A DNA stretch of 64,000 nt from Polaribacter sejongensis (lineage in GTDB: Bacteria; Bacteroidota; Bacteroidia; Flavobacteriales; Flavobacteriaceae). Position 1 is the first letter of the stretch. Each line of letters begins with the position of its first letter. The notes under the pieces are model-generated. The model saw nothing but the letters and a program-made list of their open reading frames with translations. It made no database searches and had not been told where the DNA came from. The stretch covers positions 4,037,501-4,101,500 of the forward strand of contig NZ_CP150667.1 in the NCBI RefSeq assembly GCF_038024065.1, read 5' to 3'. The position numbers were made by a program, and so were the translations under genes. Below are positions 1 through 11,388 of this stretch, in pieces.

Positions 1-2
1 AA

Positions 3-614
3 AGTTTGGCATTTGTATCCACCTTTGGTGATGAGATAAAATCTGATAAAAAATACAACGAGTTTTATTCTTGGCATTATGTAAATATGGGCTTAGATGA
101 AAAGTATGCAGATGCAGAAAAAAATCCGGCAGGAGATATGGTTACTGGTATCTATAAATGTATAGAGGTTTTAAAGGATGACAATAGTTCTGAGGAAGAT
201 AAAGTTTTCTATTTAAAAATGTTGGTACATTTAGTTGGAGATTTACATCAACCAATGCATGTTGGACAAAGAGAAGACAAAGGTGGGAATACAATACAGC
301 TTCAGTGGTTTGGTAAGGGGACAAACTTGCACTCGGTTTGGGATTCTAAAATAATAGAAGAATATAACATGAGTTATATTGAATTGGCTGAAAATGCAAA
401 AGATTTATCAAAAGCAGAAATTAAAGCTATTGAAAAAGGAACTGTTGTAGATTGGGTAGATGAAGTTCATGAGGTTACAAAAGAAGTTTATAAATCTGTA
501 AAAGTTGGTGAGAATTTAAAATACAGATATTCTTATAATCATTTAGGAACTGTAAGAACTCAATTGCAAAAAGGAGGAATTCGTTTGGCAAAAATTTTAA
601 ACGATATTTTCTAA
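3..614 (+). CDS. S1/P1-type zinc nuclease, 5'-truncated by window edge
   Basis: This is the C-terminal part of an S1/P1 nuclease, a secreted or periplasmic zinc-dependent enzyme that cleaves single-stranded nucleic acids and 3'-nucleotides. The reading frame is open to the window edge, so the TTG at position 6 is not a real start, and about 50-60 N-terminal residues with the signal peptide are probably missing. The family's zinc-ligand pattern is visible: HLVGDLHQPMH, then a GGN segment, then NLHSVWD. The conserved DEIKSD and WHYVNM segments near the N-terminal side also fit. It is followed by a clear terminator, so it probably ends its own transcript. The family call is firm; the substrate is not known from sequence. 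Confidence 0.9.
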   Translation, partial: SLAFVSTFGDEIKSDKKYNEFYSWHYVNMGLDEKYADAEKNPAGDMVTGIYKCIEVLKDDNSSEEDKVFYLKMLVHLVGDLHQPMHVGQREDKGGNTIQLQWFGKGTNLHSVWDSKIIEEYNMSYIELAENAKDLSKAEIKAIEKGTVVDWVDEVHEVTKEVYKSVKVGENLKYRYSYNHLGTVRTQLQKGGIRLAKILNDIF

Positions 615-635
615 CAGCAAAATAGATTAGTATTA

Positions 636-669
636 GAGCCTCATAAATTTAGTTTTATGAGGCTTTTTT
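636..669 (+). terminator. Rho-independent terminator after the S1/P1 nuclease
   Basis: A perfect 10-bp stem, GCCTCATAAA (638-647) with TTTATGAGGC (654-663), has a 6-nt loop and is followed directly by TTTTTT. It lies about 25 bp after the nuclease stop codon. Confidence 0.85.
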
Positions 670-724
670 GTTAAGGATTAGTTAATTGTTTTTTAGTAAG
701 ATATCTTCTTTGTAATTTTATAAA

Positions 725-1231
725 ATGTTTAAAAACGGTTTTTATTCTTTGCTATTTTTGTCTCTTTTATTTTCCTGTAAAAAAGGAGAAGTAAAAGAAG
801 TATCACAAAAAGTAAGCTCTGTAAAGTCTTATACATACAATGAATTGAAACCTTTGTTAGAAAAAAATGATGGTAAAACATACGTTGTTAATTTTTGGGC
901 AACTTGGTGTGCTCCTTGTGTAAAAGAATTACCGGCATTTGAAAAATTAAACAAAGAATATGCAGCTAAAAATGTAGAAGTTATTTTGGTTAGTTTAGAC
1001 TTTCCGAAACAAGTAGATAAAAGATTGATTCCATTTATCAATAAACATAATTTACAGTCTAAAGTTGTTTTATTAAATGATATTAATGAAGATGTCTGGA
1101 TTAAAGCCATAGATTCTACTTGGTCTGGAGCCATACCAGCTACATTAATTTACAATGCAAAAGGAAGAACGTTTTACGAGAAATCTTTCGATTATGAAGA
1201 ACTAGAATCCGAATTGAAAACTATTTTATAA
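725..1231 (+). CDS. TlpA-like thioredoxin-fold lipoprotein
   Basis: A 168-residue thiol-disulfide oxidoreductase of the TlpA/ResA type. The N-terminus is a lipoprotein signal with lipobox LLFSC (Cys18), so the protein is predicted to be membrane-anchored on the periplasmic side. The redox motif WCAPC sits at residues 61-65 inside the conserved FWATWCAPC context. A central insertion and C-terminal beta strands, including the cis-Pro region GAIPAT, complete the fold. It lies 17 bp upstream of a second redoxin gene and the two are probably co-transcribed. The family usually reduces periplasmic disulfides, for example in cytochrome c maturation; the partner here cannot be told. Confidence 0.9.
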   Translation: MFKNGFYSLLFLSLLFSCKKGEVKEVSQKVSSVKSYTYNELKPLLEKNDGKTYVVNFWATWCAPCVKELPAFEKLNKEYAAKNVEVILVSLDFPKQVDKRLIPFINKHNLQSKVVLLNDINEDVWIKAIDSTWSGAIPATLIYNAKGRTFYEKSFDYEELESELKTIL

Positions 1232-1248
1232 ACTTACAAAGTAACAAT

Positions 1249-1854
1249 ATGAAATTTACAAAATCGATTTTAGTCCTATTTGTAGTTCTTGTGGCAAGTG
1301 CCTTTACAATAAATACGGCAGATGGTTACCAAGTAGGTGACACCATAGAATATTTTACGTTAAAGAATATTGATGGTAAAATGGTTTCTCTATCAGATTA
1401 TGCTGATGCAAAAGGATTTGTAATCATTTTTACGTGTAATACCTGTCCGTATTCTGTAGCTAATGAAGATAGAATAATCGCTTTAGATTTAAAATATAAA
1501 AAATTAGGTTATCCTGTAATTGCTATCAATCCGAATGATCCGAAGGCTTCTAAAGGAGATAGTTTAGAAGATATGAAGGTTAGGGCAGAAGAAAAAGGAT
1601 TCACGTTTCCTTATTTATTAGATGAAGGACAAAAAGTATATCCCAAATTTGGGGCAACTAAAACACCTCATGTATTTGTGGTTAGCAAACCAAGTATGAA
1701 AGTTGAATATATTGGAGCAATAGATAATAATTCTAGAGATGCAGATTCTGTAACTGAAAAATATGTAGAAAACGTGTTAGATGCTTTATTGTCTGGAAAA
1801 AAGCCTACAAAAAGAAACACTAGAGCAATTGGTTGTTCAATAAAAGTATTATAA
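1249..1854 (+). CDS. Secreted AhpC/TSA-type redoxin
   Basis: A 201-residue protein with an N-terminal signal peptide (about residues 1-20) and a peroxiredoxin-like thioredoxin fold. The motif FTCNTC (Cys63 and Cys66) gives a CxxC pair at the usual redox position. Family-typical features follow, such as the AINPNDP segment and KTPHVFVV, which carries the cis-Pro strand. It closely follows the TlpA-like gene and both share the terminator at about 1,900. It is probably a periplasmic thiol oxidoreductase or peroxidase; the exact reaction cannot be assigned. Confidence 0.88.
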   Translation: MKFTKSILVLFVVLVASAFTINTADGYQVGDTIEYFTLKNIDGKMVSLSDYADAKGFVIIFTCNTCPYSVANEDRIIALDLKYKKLGYPVIAINPNDPKASKGDSLEDMKVRAEEKGFTFPYLLDEGQKVYPKFGATKTPHVFVVSKPSMKVEYIGAIDNNSRDADSVTEKYVENVLDALLSGKKPTKRNTRAIGCSIKVL

Positions 1855-1897
1855 GAGAAATGATTTAGAGATTAATTGAACTTTTTCCTCTATTTAC

Positions 1898-1930
1898 AAA
1901 AAATCCCAAGTTTTCACTTGGGGTTTTTTT
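1898..1930. terminator. Bidirectional terminator between convergent redoxin and helicase genes
   Basis: The perfect stem CCCAAGT (1905-1911) with ACTTGGG (1916-1922) has a TTTC loop. An A-tract lies before it and seven T residues after it, so it can end transcription from both sides. The redoxin gene ends at 1854 and the convergent helicase gene at 1960. Confidence 0.85.
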
Positions 1931-1959
1931 ATGCGATAATTTTAAAAGGTGAGGTAAGT

Positions 1960-3201
1960 TTAATACCAACGTTTTTTATTCTTCTTAGAAGCTTCAGACT
2001 TTCTTCCTTTATTATGTTTACTTTCCGTATTTGGCTGTTTTTTTCTGTGTTTTGGTGGTGCAATAGGATAAGGATGTTCTGCAATAACTTTAATTGTTTT
2101 TTCAATTAACGTTTCAATTAATTTAATATAAGCATTTTCATCTGGAGAACAGAAAGAAAAAGCAATTCCAGATTTACCAGCTCTACCAGTTCTACCAATT
2201 CTATGAATATACGTTTCTGGTATGTTAGGAATATCAAAATTAATAATGGCATCTACATTTGTAATGTCAATTCCACGTGCTGCAACATCTGTCGCAATTA
2301 AAATATTTGCTTTTTTATCTTTAAAATCTTCAATAGCTTTGTTACGTATTGCTTGGGTTTTATCACCATGAATACTTGTAACTTTATAGCCATTTTTAAG
2401 TAGCGATTCCTCTAATTTATCTACACCAAACTTGGTACGTCTAAAAATAATTATTTTCCCGTTTATGGTGTTTCTTAACAAATGCAAACATAAATCGGTT
2501 TTGTTTTTCTTTGGAAGATAATACAATAACTGACCAATGTTTTTTGCCGTAGTTTCTTCTGGATTTATTTCAATCTTAATAGGACTTTTTAAAATCCTTT
2601 TAGCCAATTCATCTATTTTTTCTGGAATTGTCGCAGAGAAAAGTAATGTTTGTTTTTGCTTAGGACATAATGCTTCTATTTTTTTAACATCGGCAATAAA
2701 GCCCATGTCTAACATTAAATCTGCTTCATCTAATACAAAAATTTCAATAGCACTTAAATCGATGTTTCCTTGTAATTGTAAATCAATTAATCTACCAGGA
2801 GTTGCAACCAAAACATCTACACCTTCACCTAATATTTCTTTTTGAGGTTCTAAAGATACACCACCAAAAACAGCAGTAGTTTTTAAATCGGTGTATTTGC
2901 TGTAGCTTACAAAATTTTCTAAAATTTGTATTGCTAACTCACGAGTTGGTGTTATAATTAAAGATTTTATCTTCTTTTTAGCTTTTTTATCCTCTTCTAC
3001 TTCTTTATCTAATAGAAGTTGAATTATTGGCAAAGCAAAAGCAGCAGTTTTTCCGGTACCTGTTTGTGCAGAAACAATTACGTTTTTTTTAGCTAAAACT
3101 AAAGGAATTGCTTTTTCTTGTACTTGGGTTGGTCTGTGAAATCGCTCTTCAGCAACTGCTTTTAAGATGGATTTATGTAAAGGTAATTCAGAAAACTGCA
3201 T
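1960..3201 (-). CDS. DEAD-box ATP-dependent RNA helicase (RhlE-like)
   Basis: A 413-residue cytoplasmic RNA helicase. The motifs appear in order from the N-terminus: a Q motif with RPTQVQEKAIP, motif I AQTGTGKT (residues 45-52), PTRELA, TPGR, DEAD, SAT, then in the second RecA domain RGIDI and HRIGRTGR. The C-terminal tail of about 40 residues is Lys/Arg/Asn-rich and ends in KKRWY, typical of RhlE-type helicases with a basic RNA-binding tail. Roles in this group include ribosome assembly and cold adaptation. The gene stands alone, convergent with the redoxin pair. Confidence 0.95.
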   Translation of the reverse strand: MQFSELPLHKSILKAVAEERFHRPTQVQEKAIPLVLAKKNVIVSAQTGTGKTAAFALPIIQLLLDKEVEEDKKAKKKIKSLIITPTRELAIQILENFVSYSKYTDLKTTAVFGGVSLEPQKEILGEGVDVLVATPGRLIDLQLQGNIDLSAIEIFVLDEADLMLDMGFIADVKKIEALCPKQKQTLLFSATIPEKIDELAKRILKSPIKIEINPEETTAKNIGQLLYYLPKKNKTDLCLHLLRNTINGKIIIFRRTKFGVDKLEESLLKNGYKVTSIHGDKTQAIRNKAIEDFKDKKANILIATDVAARGIDITNVDAIINFDIPNIPETYIHRIGRTGRAGKSGIAFSFCSPDENAYIKLIETLIEKTIKVIAEHPYPIAPPKHRKKQPNTESKHNKGRKSEASKKNKKRWY

Positions 3202-3833
3202 TGATTATTTTTTATGCAAAGATAGTTTAATTGTATCAATGCATTTTGTATTTATAAAATTTTGAATAATGAACGTTTTATTTACGTATATAAATGGATT
3301 AAGCATAAAACGGACTCGAATTTTAAAGGTGTTTATATTAATGTAAGTTTAATGTTTAGGAGAGAAAGTTGATTAGAGTGATGTATGTGTTTTTAGTTTA
3401 ACTTGTTGTTATTCTTAATTTAGCCAAGTGTATGTGTGGTATTATTAAGCTAAGATTTGCATACAATTTAATTCTAATTCAGATAAAGTTGATATCTTAG
3501 TAGCTGTTTAACTTCTAGAAATTAGAATAGTAACACAAGGTAAATTTACCATAAAAAGGTTTTAAAAAAAGGAAGTCAAATTATTAAAAAGAATATAAGA
3601 AGCAGACTAGTTTTAATCTTTTTTATATGGATTTATTAGAAGTGTTTTATAAGGAAAATTATAATATAATTAACCTATAATACTTTGTAGACTTCCTTAG
3701 AAATATTAATATTGGTGCTTTAAAAAAAAAGTACTCACTACTTATCTAAAACGTAATTAGTAAGACCTTATTATTCTCCTTTAACTTAAAAGTTTTAAAA
3801 ATAAAACTGATACTAAATACCAAATAGAAACAG
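3202..3833. other. Intergenic region without a recognisable gene
   Basis: An AT-rich stretch of about 630 bp between the divergent helicase and dsbD genes. It presumably holds both promoters. I saw no conserved ORF, strong hairpin or repeat. A 17-codon ATG ORF near 3,627 has nothing to support it. Confidence 0.5.
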
Positions 3834-5813
3834 ATGAAGAAAATAATTTTAATTTTATTATTAACGCTTGGGTTTACATCATACGCTCAAGTTTTTGAAC
3901 CTGTAAAATGGACTACTTCTGTAGAAAAAGTATCAGAAACTGAATACAATCTTGTAGCAAAGGCAAGTATAGATAGAGGTTGGCATTTATACTCACAAAA
4001 TGTGCCAGAAGATGGACCAATACCTACTTCATTTACTTTTGAAGAAAATGAAGGTTATTCTTTAATAGATAATGTTGTAGAAGAAGAGGGACATACGATA
4101 GATGACCCTGTTTTTAATATGGTTATTAAGTTTTTTGAAGACAGTGCAACTTTTAAGCAAAAAGTAAAAATTACAAGTACAGAACTTACTGCAATAATAG
4201 GAGAAGTAGAGTTTATGGTTTGTGATGATAGCAGATGTTTGCCGCCTACTTATATAGATTTAGAATTTAATTTTAATAATACAACTGTTACAAAAGATAT
4301 TTCAACTGCAAGTATAACATCAGAAAAAGAAAGTGTTATAAAAAGTACCACGACAAACACACCAAGTGAAGACAATAATCAAAGAGGTTTAATTTCAATC
4401 TTTTTAATTGCCTTTATATCTGGTTTTGCTGCATTGTTAACGCCTTGTGTATTCCCGATGATACCAATGACAGTGAGCTTTTTTACAAAACAAAGTAAAA
4501 CAAAGGCTGCAGGAATTAAAAATGCCATTATTTACGGACTTTCAATTATTGTAATTTACGTTTTATTAGGTGTTTTAGTCAGTCTTCTTTTCGGAGCAGA
4601 TGCATTAAATGCACTTTCTACAAATGTGTGGTTTAACGTTATCTTCTTTGTTTTATTATTGGTTTTTGCAGCGTCCTTTTTAGGAGCTTTCGAAATTATG
4701 TTACCAAATTCTTGGGCAAATAAAGTAGATTCTCAAGCAGATAGAGGTGGTTTAATAGGTATCTTTTTTATGGCTTTAGCATTGGCTATTGTATCCTTTT
4801 CTTGTACAGGCCCTATTGTTGGTACTTTATTAGTAGAAGCTGCAGCTGGTGGAAGTCAAATAGGTCCAATAGTGGGCATGTTAGGTTTTTCTTTAGCAAT
4901 TGCTTTACCATTTGCATTATTTGCAGCGTTTCCTGGTTGGTTAAATTCTTTGCCAAAATCTGGTGGTTGGTTAAACACCGTAAAAGTAGTTTTAGGATTC
5001 TTAGAACTTGCTTTGGCTTTTAAATTTTTGTCGAATGCAGATTTAGTGCTTCAGTTACATTGGTTAGAAAGAGAAGTGTTTATTGCCATTTGGATTGCCG
5101 TTTTTGGAGGGTTAACTTTATATCTTTTCGGAAAAATACAATTACCACACGATTCTCCGATAAAACATATTTCTGTGGGTAGATTAGGTTTGGGATTATT
5201 TTCATTAACTTTTACATTATATATGTTACCAGGTTTATGGGGAGCACCTTTAAATTTAATTAGCGCTTTTCCACCACCACAGCATTATAGTGAATCTCCT
5301 TACGGAGTAGGTTATATGAAACTAGGTTCTGGAGATGCCTCTCAGACAGAAATTCCTGATGGAGCACATTTAATGCCTCCACATAATATTTTATCATTTA
5401 ATGATTATGATAAAGGTTTGGCGTATGCTAAAAAAGTAGGAAAGCCAGTAATGATGGACTTTACAGGACATGCTTGTGTAAATTGTAGAAAAATGGAGCA
5501 AAACGTTTGGGTGCAACCAAATATTTTAAAAATGCTTAAAAATGACGTAATTTTAATTTCTCTATATGTTGATGATAAAAGAAAACTAGAGGATGATGAA
5601 GTGGTAGAAAGCAAATTAAGACCAGGTAAAAAATTAAAGTATATTGGTCAGAAATGGAGTGAAATGCAAACCATTAAATACAAAACGAATACACAACCTT
5701 TTTATGTTTTAATGAATCATGATGAAGAAGATTTAAATGCGCCAGTAGGGTATACTCCTAATAGCGATGAATATTATAATTGGATGAAAGAAGGTATTAA
5801 AAAATTTAAATAA
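3834..5813 (+). CDS. dsbD: DsbD-family protein-disulfide reductase
   Basis: A 659-residue thiol:disulfide interchange protein that carries electrons from cytoplasmic thioredoxin across the inner membrane. After a signal peptide (about 1-18) comes an N-terminal periplasmic domain with a Cys pair (Cys130 and Cys135 in VCDDSRC). A CcdA-like membrane domain of about eight helices carries the conserved transport cysteines in TPCVFPM (Cys205) and SCTGPIVG (Cys324). A C-terminal thioredoxin-like domain has CVNC (Cys548-Cys551). All three parts and six cysteines of canonical DsbD are present. The aminotransferase gene starts 8 bp after its stop and is probably in the same operon. Confidence 0.93.
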   Translation: MKKIILILLLTLGFTSYAQVFEPVKWTTSVEKVSETEYNLVAKASIDRGWHLYSQNVPEDGPIPTSFTFEENEGYSLIDNVVEEEGHTIDDPVFNMVIKFFEDSATFKQKVKITSTELTAIIGEVEFMVCDDSRCLPPTYIDLEFNFNNTTVTKDISTASITSEKESVIKSTTTNTPSEDNNQRGLISIFLIAFISGFAALLTPCVFPMIPMTVSFFTKQSKTKAAGIKNAIIYGLSIIVIYVLLGVLVSLLFGADALNALSTNVWFNVIFFVLLLVFAASFLGAFEIMLPNSWANKVDSQADRGGLIGIFFMALALAIVSFSCTGPIVGTLLVEAAAGGSQIGPIVGMLGFSLAIALPFALFAAFPGWLNSLPKSGGWLNTVKVVLGFLELALAFKFLSNADLVLQLHWLEREVFIAIWIAVFGGLTLYLFGKIQLPHDSPIKHISVGRLGLGLFSLTFTLYMLPGLWGAPLNLISAFPPPQHYSESPYGVGYMKLGSGDASQTEIPDGAHLMPPHNILSFNDYDKGLAYAKKVGKPVMMDFTGHACVNCRKMEQNVWVQPNILKMLKNDVILISLYVDDKRKLEDDEVVESKLRPGKKLKYIGQKWSEMQTIKYKTNTQPFYVLMNHDEEDLNAPVGYTPNSDEYYNWMKEGIKKFK

Positions 5814-5821
5814 TTTTAATT

Positions 5822-7321
5822 ATGATTTCAGCAAATAAAAACAACATAGTAAAATCTGATTTAGAAAATTATTTTAATCAGTTTAAAAAAAATATCGTTG
5901 GTATTAACCAGACTTTTCAATCTCCGTATGGGGAACAAAAATTAATATATACAGATTGGACCGCAAGCGGAAGATTATACCGCCCAATTGAAGAAAAGTT
6001 AATAAATGAATTTGGACCTTTTATAGCAAATACACATACAGAAACATCAACTTCTGGTGCTGCTATGACTTTAGCGTATCATGAAGCTAGAAGCATTATT
6101 AAACGTCATGTGAATGCAAATGATAATGATGTTTTAATTACTTCCGGTACAGGAATGACAGGTGTTGTTAATAAATTTCAAAGAATTTTAGGATTAAAAG
6201 TTTCAGAAAATTTAAAAGAACATACTCATATTCCAGATGAAATTAGACCTATTGTTTTTGTTTCTCATATGGAGCATCACTCTAACCATACATCTTGGAT
6301 AGAAACAATTGCAGATGTTGAAGTAGTGCCTTGTAATGATGAAGGTTTGTTATGTGTAAAGAAATTTGAAGAGTGTATTAAGAAATACGAACACAGAAAA
6401 ATAAAGATTGCTTCTATAACATCCTGTTCTAATGTTACAGGAATAAAAACGGCATATCATGAAGTTGCAAAGCTAATACATAAATACAACGGACTCTGTT
6501 TTGTCGATTTTGCTTGTTGTGCTCCTTATGTAGATATAAATATGCACCCAGAAAATGAAGACGAACAATTAGATGCAATTTTCTTTTCTCCTCATAAGTT
6601 TTTAGGAGGTCCAGGAACTTCTGGAGTTTTAGTTTTTAATAAAAAATTGTATAAAAATGTGGTGCCAGATAACCCAGGTGGAGGTACAGTAAGTTATACA
6701 AATCCTTGGGGACAGCATGATTATTTTGTGGATGTAGAAACAAGAGAAGATGGTGGAACACCAGGATTTATGCAGGCTATAAAAATTGCACTTTCTATTC
6801 AGTTGAAAGACAAAATGGGCGTTGTAAACATTAAGAAAAGGGAAGATGAAATAAATGCAGTGGTCTTTGAAACTTTAGAAAGCCTTTCTGGAGTAAAAAT
6901 ATTAGCGCCAAACCATAAAGACCGATTGAGTATTTTTTCTTTTTATTTTGAAAAACATCACTTTAATATGGTTGTAAAAATATTGAATGATAGATTCGGA
7001 ATTCAGACTAGGGGAGGTTGTTCTTGTGCAGGAACTTACGGACATTTTTTATTGAATGTAGATCAAGCAACATCTAATAGAATTAAAGATGAAATATTGC
7101 TGGGTTGTAGTACAGACAAACCAGGTTGGATTCGCTTGTCAATTCACCCAACAATTACATCAGAAGAGTTAAGCTTTATTTGTAATTCTTTAAAAGAACT
7201 GTCAGAAAATATTGAAGAATGGTCTAAAGATTATAAGTATGATAATCTAAAAAATGATTTTTTACACAAGACTGTTCCACCTATTGAAAAAGAGTTGGTA
7301 AAAAAATGGTTTTCATTATAA
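5822..7321 (+). CDS. PLP-dependent class V aminotransferase (cysteine-desulfurase-like)
   Basis: A 499-residue cytoplasmic enzyme of the NifS/class V aminotransferase fold. The PLP Schiff-base lysine is Lys259 in the context SPHKFLGGPGTSG. Upstream elements include TSGTGMTG for phosphate binding, SHMEHHSN and the Asp of VDFACCAPY that contacts the pyridine nitrogen. A Cys-rich RGGCSCAGTYGH segment sits where group II desulfurases carry their active-site loop Cys. It is longer than SufS/IscS (about 400 residues), so it belongs to a less studied branch, and no Fe-S assembly genes lie nearby. Desulfurase activity is possible, not shown. Confidence 0.85.
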   Translation: MISANKNNIVKSDLENYFNQFKKNIVGINQTFQSPYGEQKLIYTDWTASGRLYRPIEEKLINEFGPFIANTHTETSTSGAAMTLAYHEARSIIKRHVNANDNDVLITSGTGMTGVVNKFQRILGLKVSENLKEHTHIPDEIRPIVFVSHMEHHSNHTSWIETIADVEVVPCNDEGLLCVKKFEECIKKYEHRKIKIASITSCSNVTGIKTAYHEVAKLIHKYNGLCFVDFACCAPYVDINMHPENEDEQLDAIFFSPHKFLGGPGTSGVLVFNKKLYKNVVPDNPGGGTVSYTNPWGQHDYFVDVETREDGGTPGFMQAIKIALSIQLKDKMGVVNIKKREDEINAVVFETLESLSGVKILAPNHKDRLSIFSFYFEKHHFNMVVKILNDRFGIQTRGGCSCAGTYGHFLLNVDQATSNRIKDEILLGCSTDKPGWIRLSIHPTITSEELSFICNSLKELSENIEEWSKDYKYDNLKNDFLHKTVPPIEKELVKKWFSL

Positions 7322-7420
7322 ATTTTAAGGAGCTATTGAACCTTTAAAATAGATGTTGTTAAATTGATTTTTGCTTCTAATCTTATTTACTTTATCATGA
7401 AAATTTAAAGTAATATTTTT

Positions 7421-7465
7421 AAAAAAAACACCTCACAGATTAGAAATATGTGAGGTGTTTTTTTA
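7421..7465. terminator. Bidirectional terminator between convergent aminotransferase and tmm genes
   Basis: The stem CACCTCACA (7429-7437) with TGTGAGGTG (7449-7457) is flanked by eight A on the left and a matching T run on the right, giving a long symmetric hairpin suited to ending transcripts from both directions. Confidence 0.85.
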
Positions 7466-7480
7466 TCACTATAAAAAAAT

Positions 7481-8884
<1,404 letters not shown>

Positions 8885-9154
8885 TTAATTTGTACATGTT
8901 TCAAGAAACAGCACAAGTATTATTAATTAATAATTTTAGTAAATAGCTACGTTTTTGTAGCATTGGAAATAACTCAGAATCCTTTTAGATTGAATTTAAG
9001 CAGTATGTAACTGTTTATTCTATGGAATTAAGGTTGTTTTTCCAGAAGTGATAAAGGTACAATTTTTATAAGGTTTTCCCTAATAATAGCATTGATTAAC
9101 TTAATAGGTAGATCTGTATTATTGATTGTAGAAACAGCTTAAAGATTTTAAAAT

Positions 9155-10057
9155 TTACCCACGAGGAACTAATTTTGGATCTTTCTTTTTCTCTCTAATT
9201 AAGTAAATTCCGATTAAAATTAGTGCGCCACCAAAAACATACCAAAAAGTAAATTTTTCTCCATCTAAAACGCCCCAAATCACCGCAACAATTGGCAGCA
9301 AATAACTTGCGGTACTTGCAAAAACGGCAGAGGTATCTTGTATTAATTTAAAATATAATAACATGGCAATTGTGGTACCAAAAACGGTTAAAAAAGCCAA
9401 ATAACTTAATGGTTCTGTAAATTCTGGTTTCATTTCAAAATTTTGAACAAAACCAGTAAAATATAAAATTACCAAAGATGGAATTGCCCAAATAGAATAC
9501 ACAGCAGCAGTTAATTTTATAGCATTTAAATTCGGGATTCTTTCTTTTATAACTAACGCGTTTACACCATAAGATGCTCCAGCGAGTACAACTAACATAA
9601 CATACCAAAAATTAGAGTCTTCTGTATTTGCTTCAGAGAAATAGATAATACTTGCAGCTCCTAGAAAACCAATTACGGCACCAAGCATTTGTGTTTTTTT
9701 GCTTTTAATTCCAAATAACAAAAAGCCAAAAACCAACACAAAAATAGGAACCAAAGAATCTAAAATACCTGCCAAGGAACTACTTACTTTAGTCTGGGCA
9801 ATTGGAAACAAAAACATCGGTAAGAAATTACCGAAGAAACCAGCAATTGTTACCCATAAAATTGTCTTTTTCGACATTTTAAAAAGTGCAGGAATACCAA
9901 TAACGCCTAATAGTAGCCCAGAGCCAACAACTCGTATTGCTCCAATTTCATAAGGTGTAAAAACTACCAATGATTTTTTTATCAACATAAAGGAACTTCC
10001 CCATGTCAATGCAATTACAAGTAATAAAAACCATTTATTATTTACAAAGTTTTTCAT
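9155..10057 (-). CDS. EamA/DMT-family transporter
   Basis: A 300-residue inner-membrane protein with about ten hydrophobic helices arranged as two EamA repeats, starting with the typical WGSSFMLIKKSL. The second repeat begins near residue 150 (YVMLVVLAGASYGVNALV). It ends in a short basic cytosolic tail. The family exports amino acids, nucleosides or other small metabolites. The substrate cannot be read from sequence, and the neighbours give no hint. Confidence 0.9.
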   Translation of the reverse strand: MKNFVNNKWFLLLVIALTWGSSFMLIKKSLVVFTPYEIGAIRVVGSGLLLGVIGIPALFKMSKKTILWVTIAGFFGNFLPMFLFPIAQTKVSSSLAGILDSLVPIFVLVFGFLLFGIKSKKTQMLGAVIGFLGAASIIYFSEANTEDSNFWYVMLVVLAGASYGVNALVIKERIPNLNAIKLTAAVYSIWAIPSLVILYFTGFVQNFEMKPEFTEPLSYLAFLTVFGTTIAMLLYFKLIQDTSAVFASTASYLLPIVAVIWGVLDGEKFTFWYVFGGALILIGIYLIREKKKDPKLVPRG

Positions 10058-10213
10058 AATATTAAAGTAGTAAAGCAGTTTTTCTAATAACTATTTCTTA
10101 TAAATAGCACATTTTATAAGTCTATATAGTAGGTGTTTGAATAATTATTTCTATAGTATCTTTCTAATTGTAATAGATAGACATTAAATCATTTTTTAAT
10201 CCAATTTGTGGGT

Positions 10214-10660
10214 TTAGCTATTTTTTAAAGTCATAATAATTCTTTTTTCATTCTCTAGAAAATAGTCTTCTATAATTGTTTCGCCTTTAAAACCTAGCTC
10301 TTTATAAATATTAATTGCTGCAGCATTATCAGGATGAACTGTTAAGCATATTTCTAAACAATTTTCATCCTTTAGCAGGTTGACCAACTTGTTCGTTAGT
10401 TTCTTTCCTATTTGTTTACCTCTAGCTTCTGGATGCACACCTAATGATAGAACCCAAGCTTTTTGGTTATTGGTGTTTAATGCACCTACTGCAAAGCCTA
10501 AAATTTTATTATTTTCTTTGGCGAGTATAAATAAATTATTAGTAATGTCAAACAATTGACGTATTACAAAAGCAGGGTAACTACCTGCATTAAAAACAAG
10601 TTGCTCAAGTGCTAACACTTCTTTTAAGTCTTCTGTTTTTACGGTTTGAATAGTAATCAT
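10214..10660 (-). CDS. GNAT-family N-acetyltransferase (RimI-like)
   Basis: A 148-residue cytoplasmic acetyltransferase. The acetyl-CoA pyrophosphate loop is visible as HPEARGKQIGKKL, preceded by the beta-4 strand AWVLSLGV. The C-terminal NAAAINIYKELGFK is the usual motif B end. The overall pattern resembles ribosomal-protein alanine acetyltransferases, but the target is unknown. Confidence 0.88.
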   Translation of the reverse strand: MITIQTVKTEDLKEVLALEQLVFNAGSYPAFVIRQLFDITNNLFILAKENNKILGFAVGALNTNNQKAWVLSLGVHPEARGKQIGKKLTNKLVNLLKDENCLEICLTVHPDNAAAINIYKELGFKGETIIEDYFLENEKRIIMTLKNS

Positions 10661-10775
10661 ATTCTTTTTTTTGTGCTTTAATAAATTAAAATACTTGTAA
10701 TTATAAGTGTTACTTACTGGATGTGCAGTAAAGCAAAATTAGCAAAGATTTTTATAAAAAGGTTACAGTTCTAAA

Positions 10776-10831
10776 AAGAAAAAAGAGACTTATTAATAAT
10801 GGAAAGTTCCAATATTTAATAGTCTCTTTTA
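10776..10831 (-). terminator. Probable terminator of the META-domain lipoprotein gene
   Basis: The 10-bp inverted repeat AAAAGAGACT (10781-10790) with AGTCTCTTTT (10821-10830) flanks a 30-nt partly paired loop that includes GGAA/TTCC. Read on the minus strand it is followed by a T-rich tract and lies about 80 bp after the lipoprotein stop. Confidence 0.55.
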
Positions 10832-10910
10832 TGTTCTTTATTTGATCTAAAATAAAACGCAAGCACTATAGTGCGGTTTATAGATAAAATAATGTTGTAA
10901 AAGATTTATT

Positions 10911-11354
10911 TTATTCAATAGCTTCAAAAACAGCTAAAGGAGCTCTTCTTCCAAGGTTTAATGATAGAATGTTATCCTTAATTGTGTAGTTGTCTGCTAT
11001 TTCAAATATTTTTAATAATTCAGATTCATTAACAGCTGTATCTGGACACATTTTTAAAGTTGTTAGCATTTTTTTAAATTCAATTCTATTGCCTTCTTTT
11101 AAAATAAATTCTCCAGAAATTGTATTACAACCTGTAAAACCAGTAAGGCTGTTTGTATCTGTATTTAAAGTGATAAAGATTTCACGCTCTAAGTTGTCTG
11201 CTTTGGCAACGTCTTGTCCTTCTAGAGTTTTAAGTTGCCAATGTTTTTCTGTAATAGAATTCGTTAAAGTATCCTTGTTTTTTTTCTTATCAGAATTACA
11301 ACTTATAGTTATCATTGCTATCATTGTAAATACTATTATTAATTTAGTTTTCAT
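10911..11354 (-). CDS. META-domain (HslJ-like) lipoprotein
   Basis: A 147-residue protein with lipoprotein signal and lipobox TISC (Cys19), followed by a Lys/Asn-rich linker and one META domain. The domain signature is visible: KHWQLKTLEGQDV, then FTGCNTISGEF, then a second conserved Cys in LKMCPD. META proteins are envelope-located and linked to stress or heat-shock responses; their molecular role is poorly known. It is a single gene, with a small inverted repeat about 35 bp upstream of its start. Confidence 0.88.
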   Translation of the reverse strand: MKTKLIIVFTMIAMITISCNSDKKKNKDTLTNSITEKHWQLKTLEGQDVAKADNLEREIFITLNTDTNSLTGFTGCNTISGEFILKEGNRIEFKKMLTTLKMCPDTAVNESELLKIFEIADNYTIKDNILSLNLGRRAPLAVFEAIE

Positions 11355-11388
11355 AATTTTTCCTTTTTATTAGAGTATAAATATAGTT

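Noticed and set aside
1876-2109. 77-codon plus-strand frame over the helicase 3' end
   Set aside because: It overlaps the bidirectional terminator and the basic tail of the helicase, with a Phe-rich composition typical of a shadow frame.
3627-3680. 17-codon ATG frame in the dsbD upstream gap
   Set aside because: No composition bias, no clear ribosome-binding site and no terminator; likely chance.
3661-3700. Bacteroidota -7 promoter element near ATACTTTG upstream of dsbD
   Set aside because: It does not match TAnnTTTG in full and has no suitable -33 element at the right distance.
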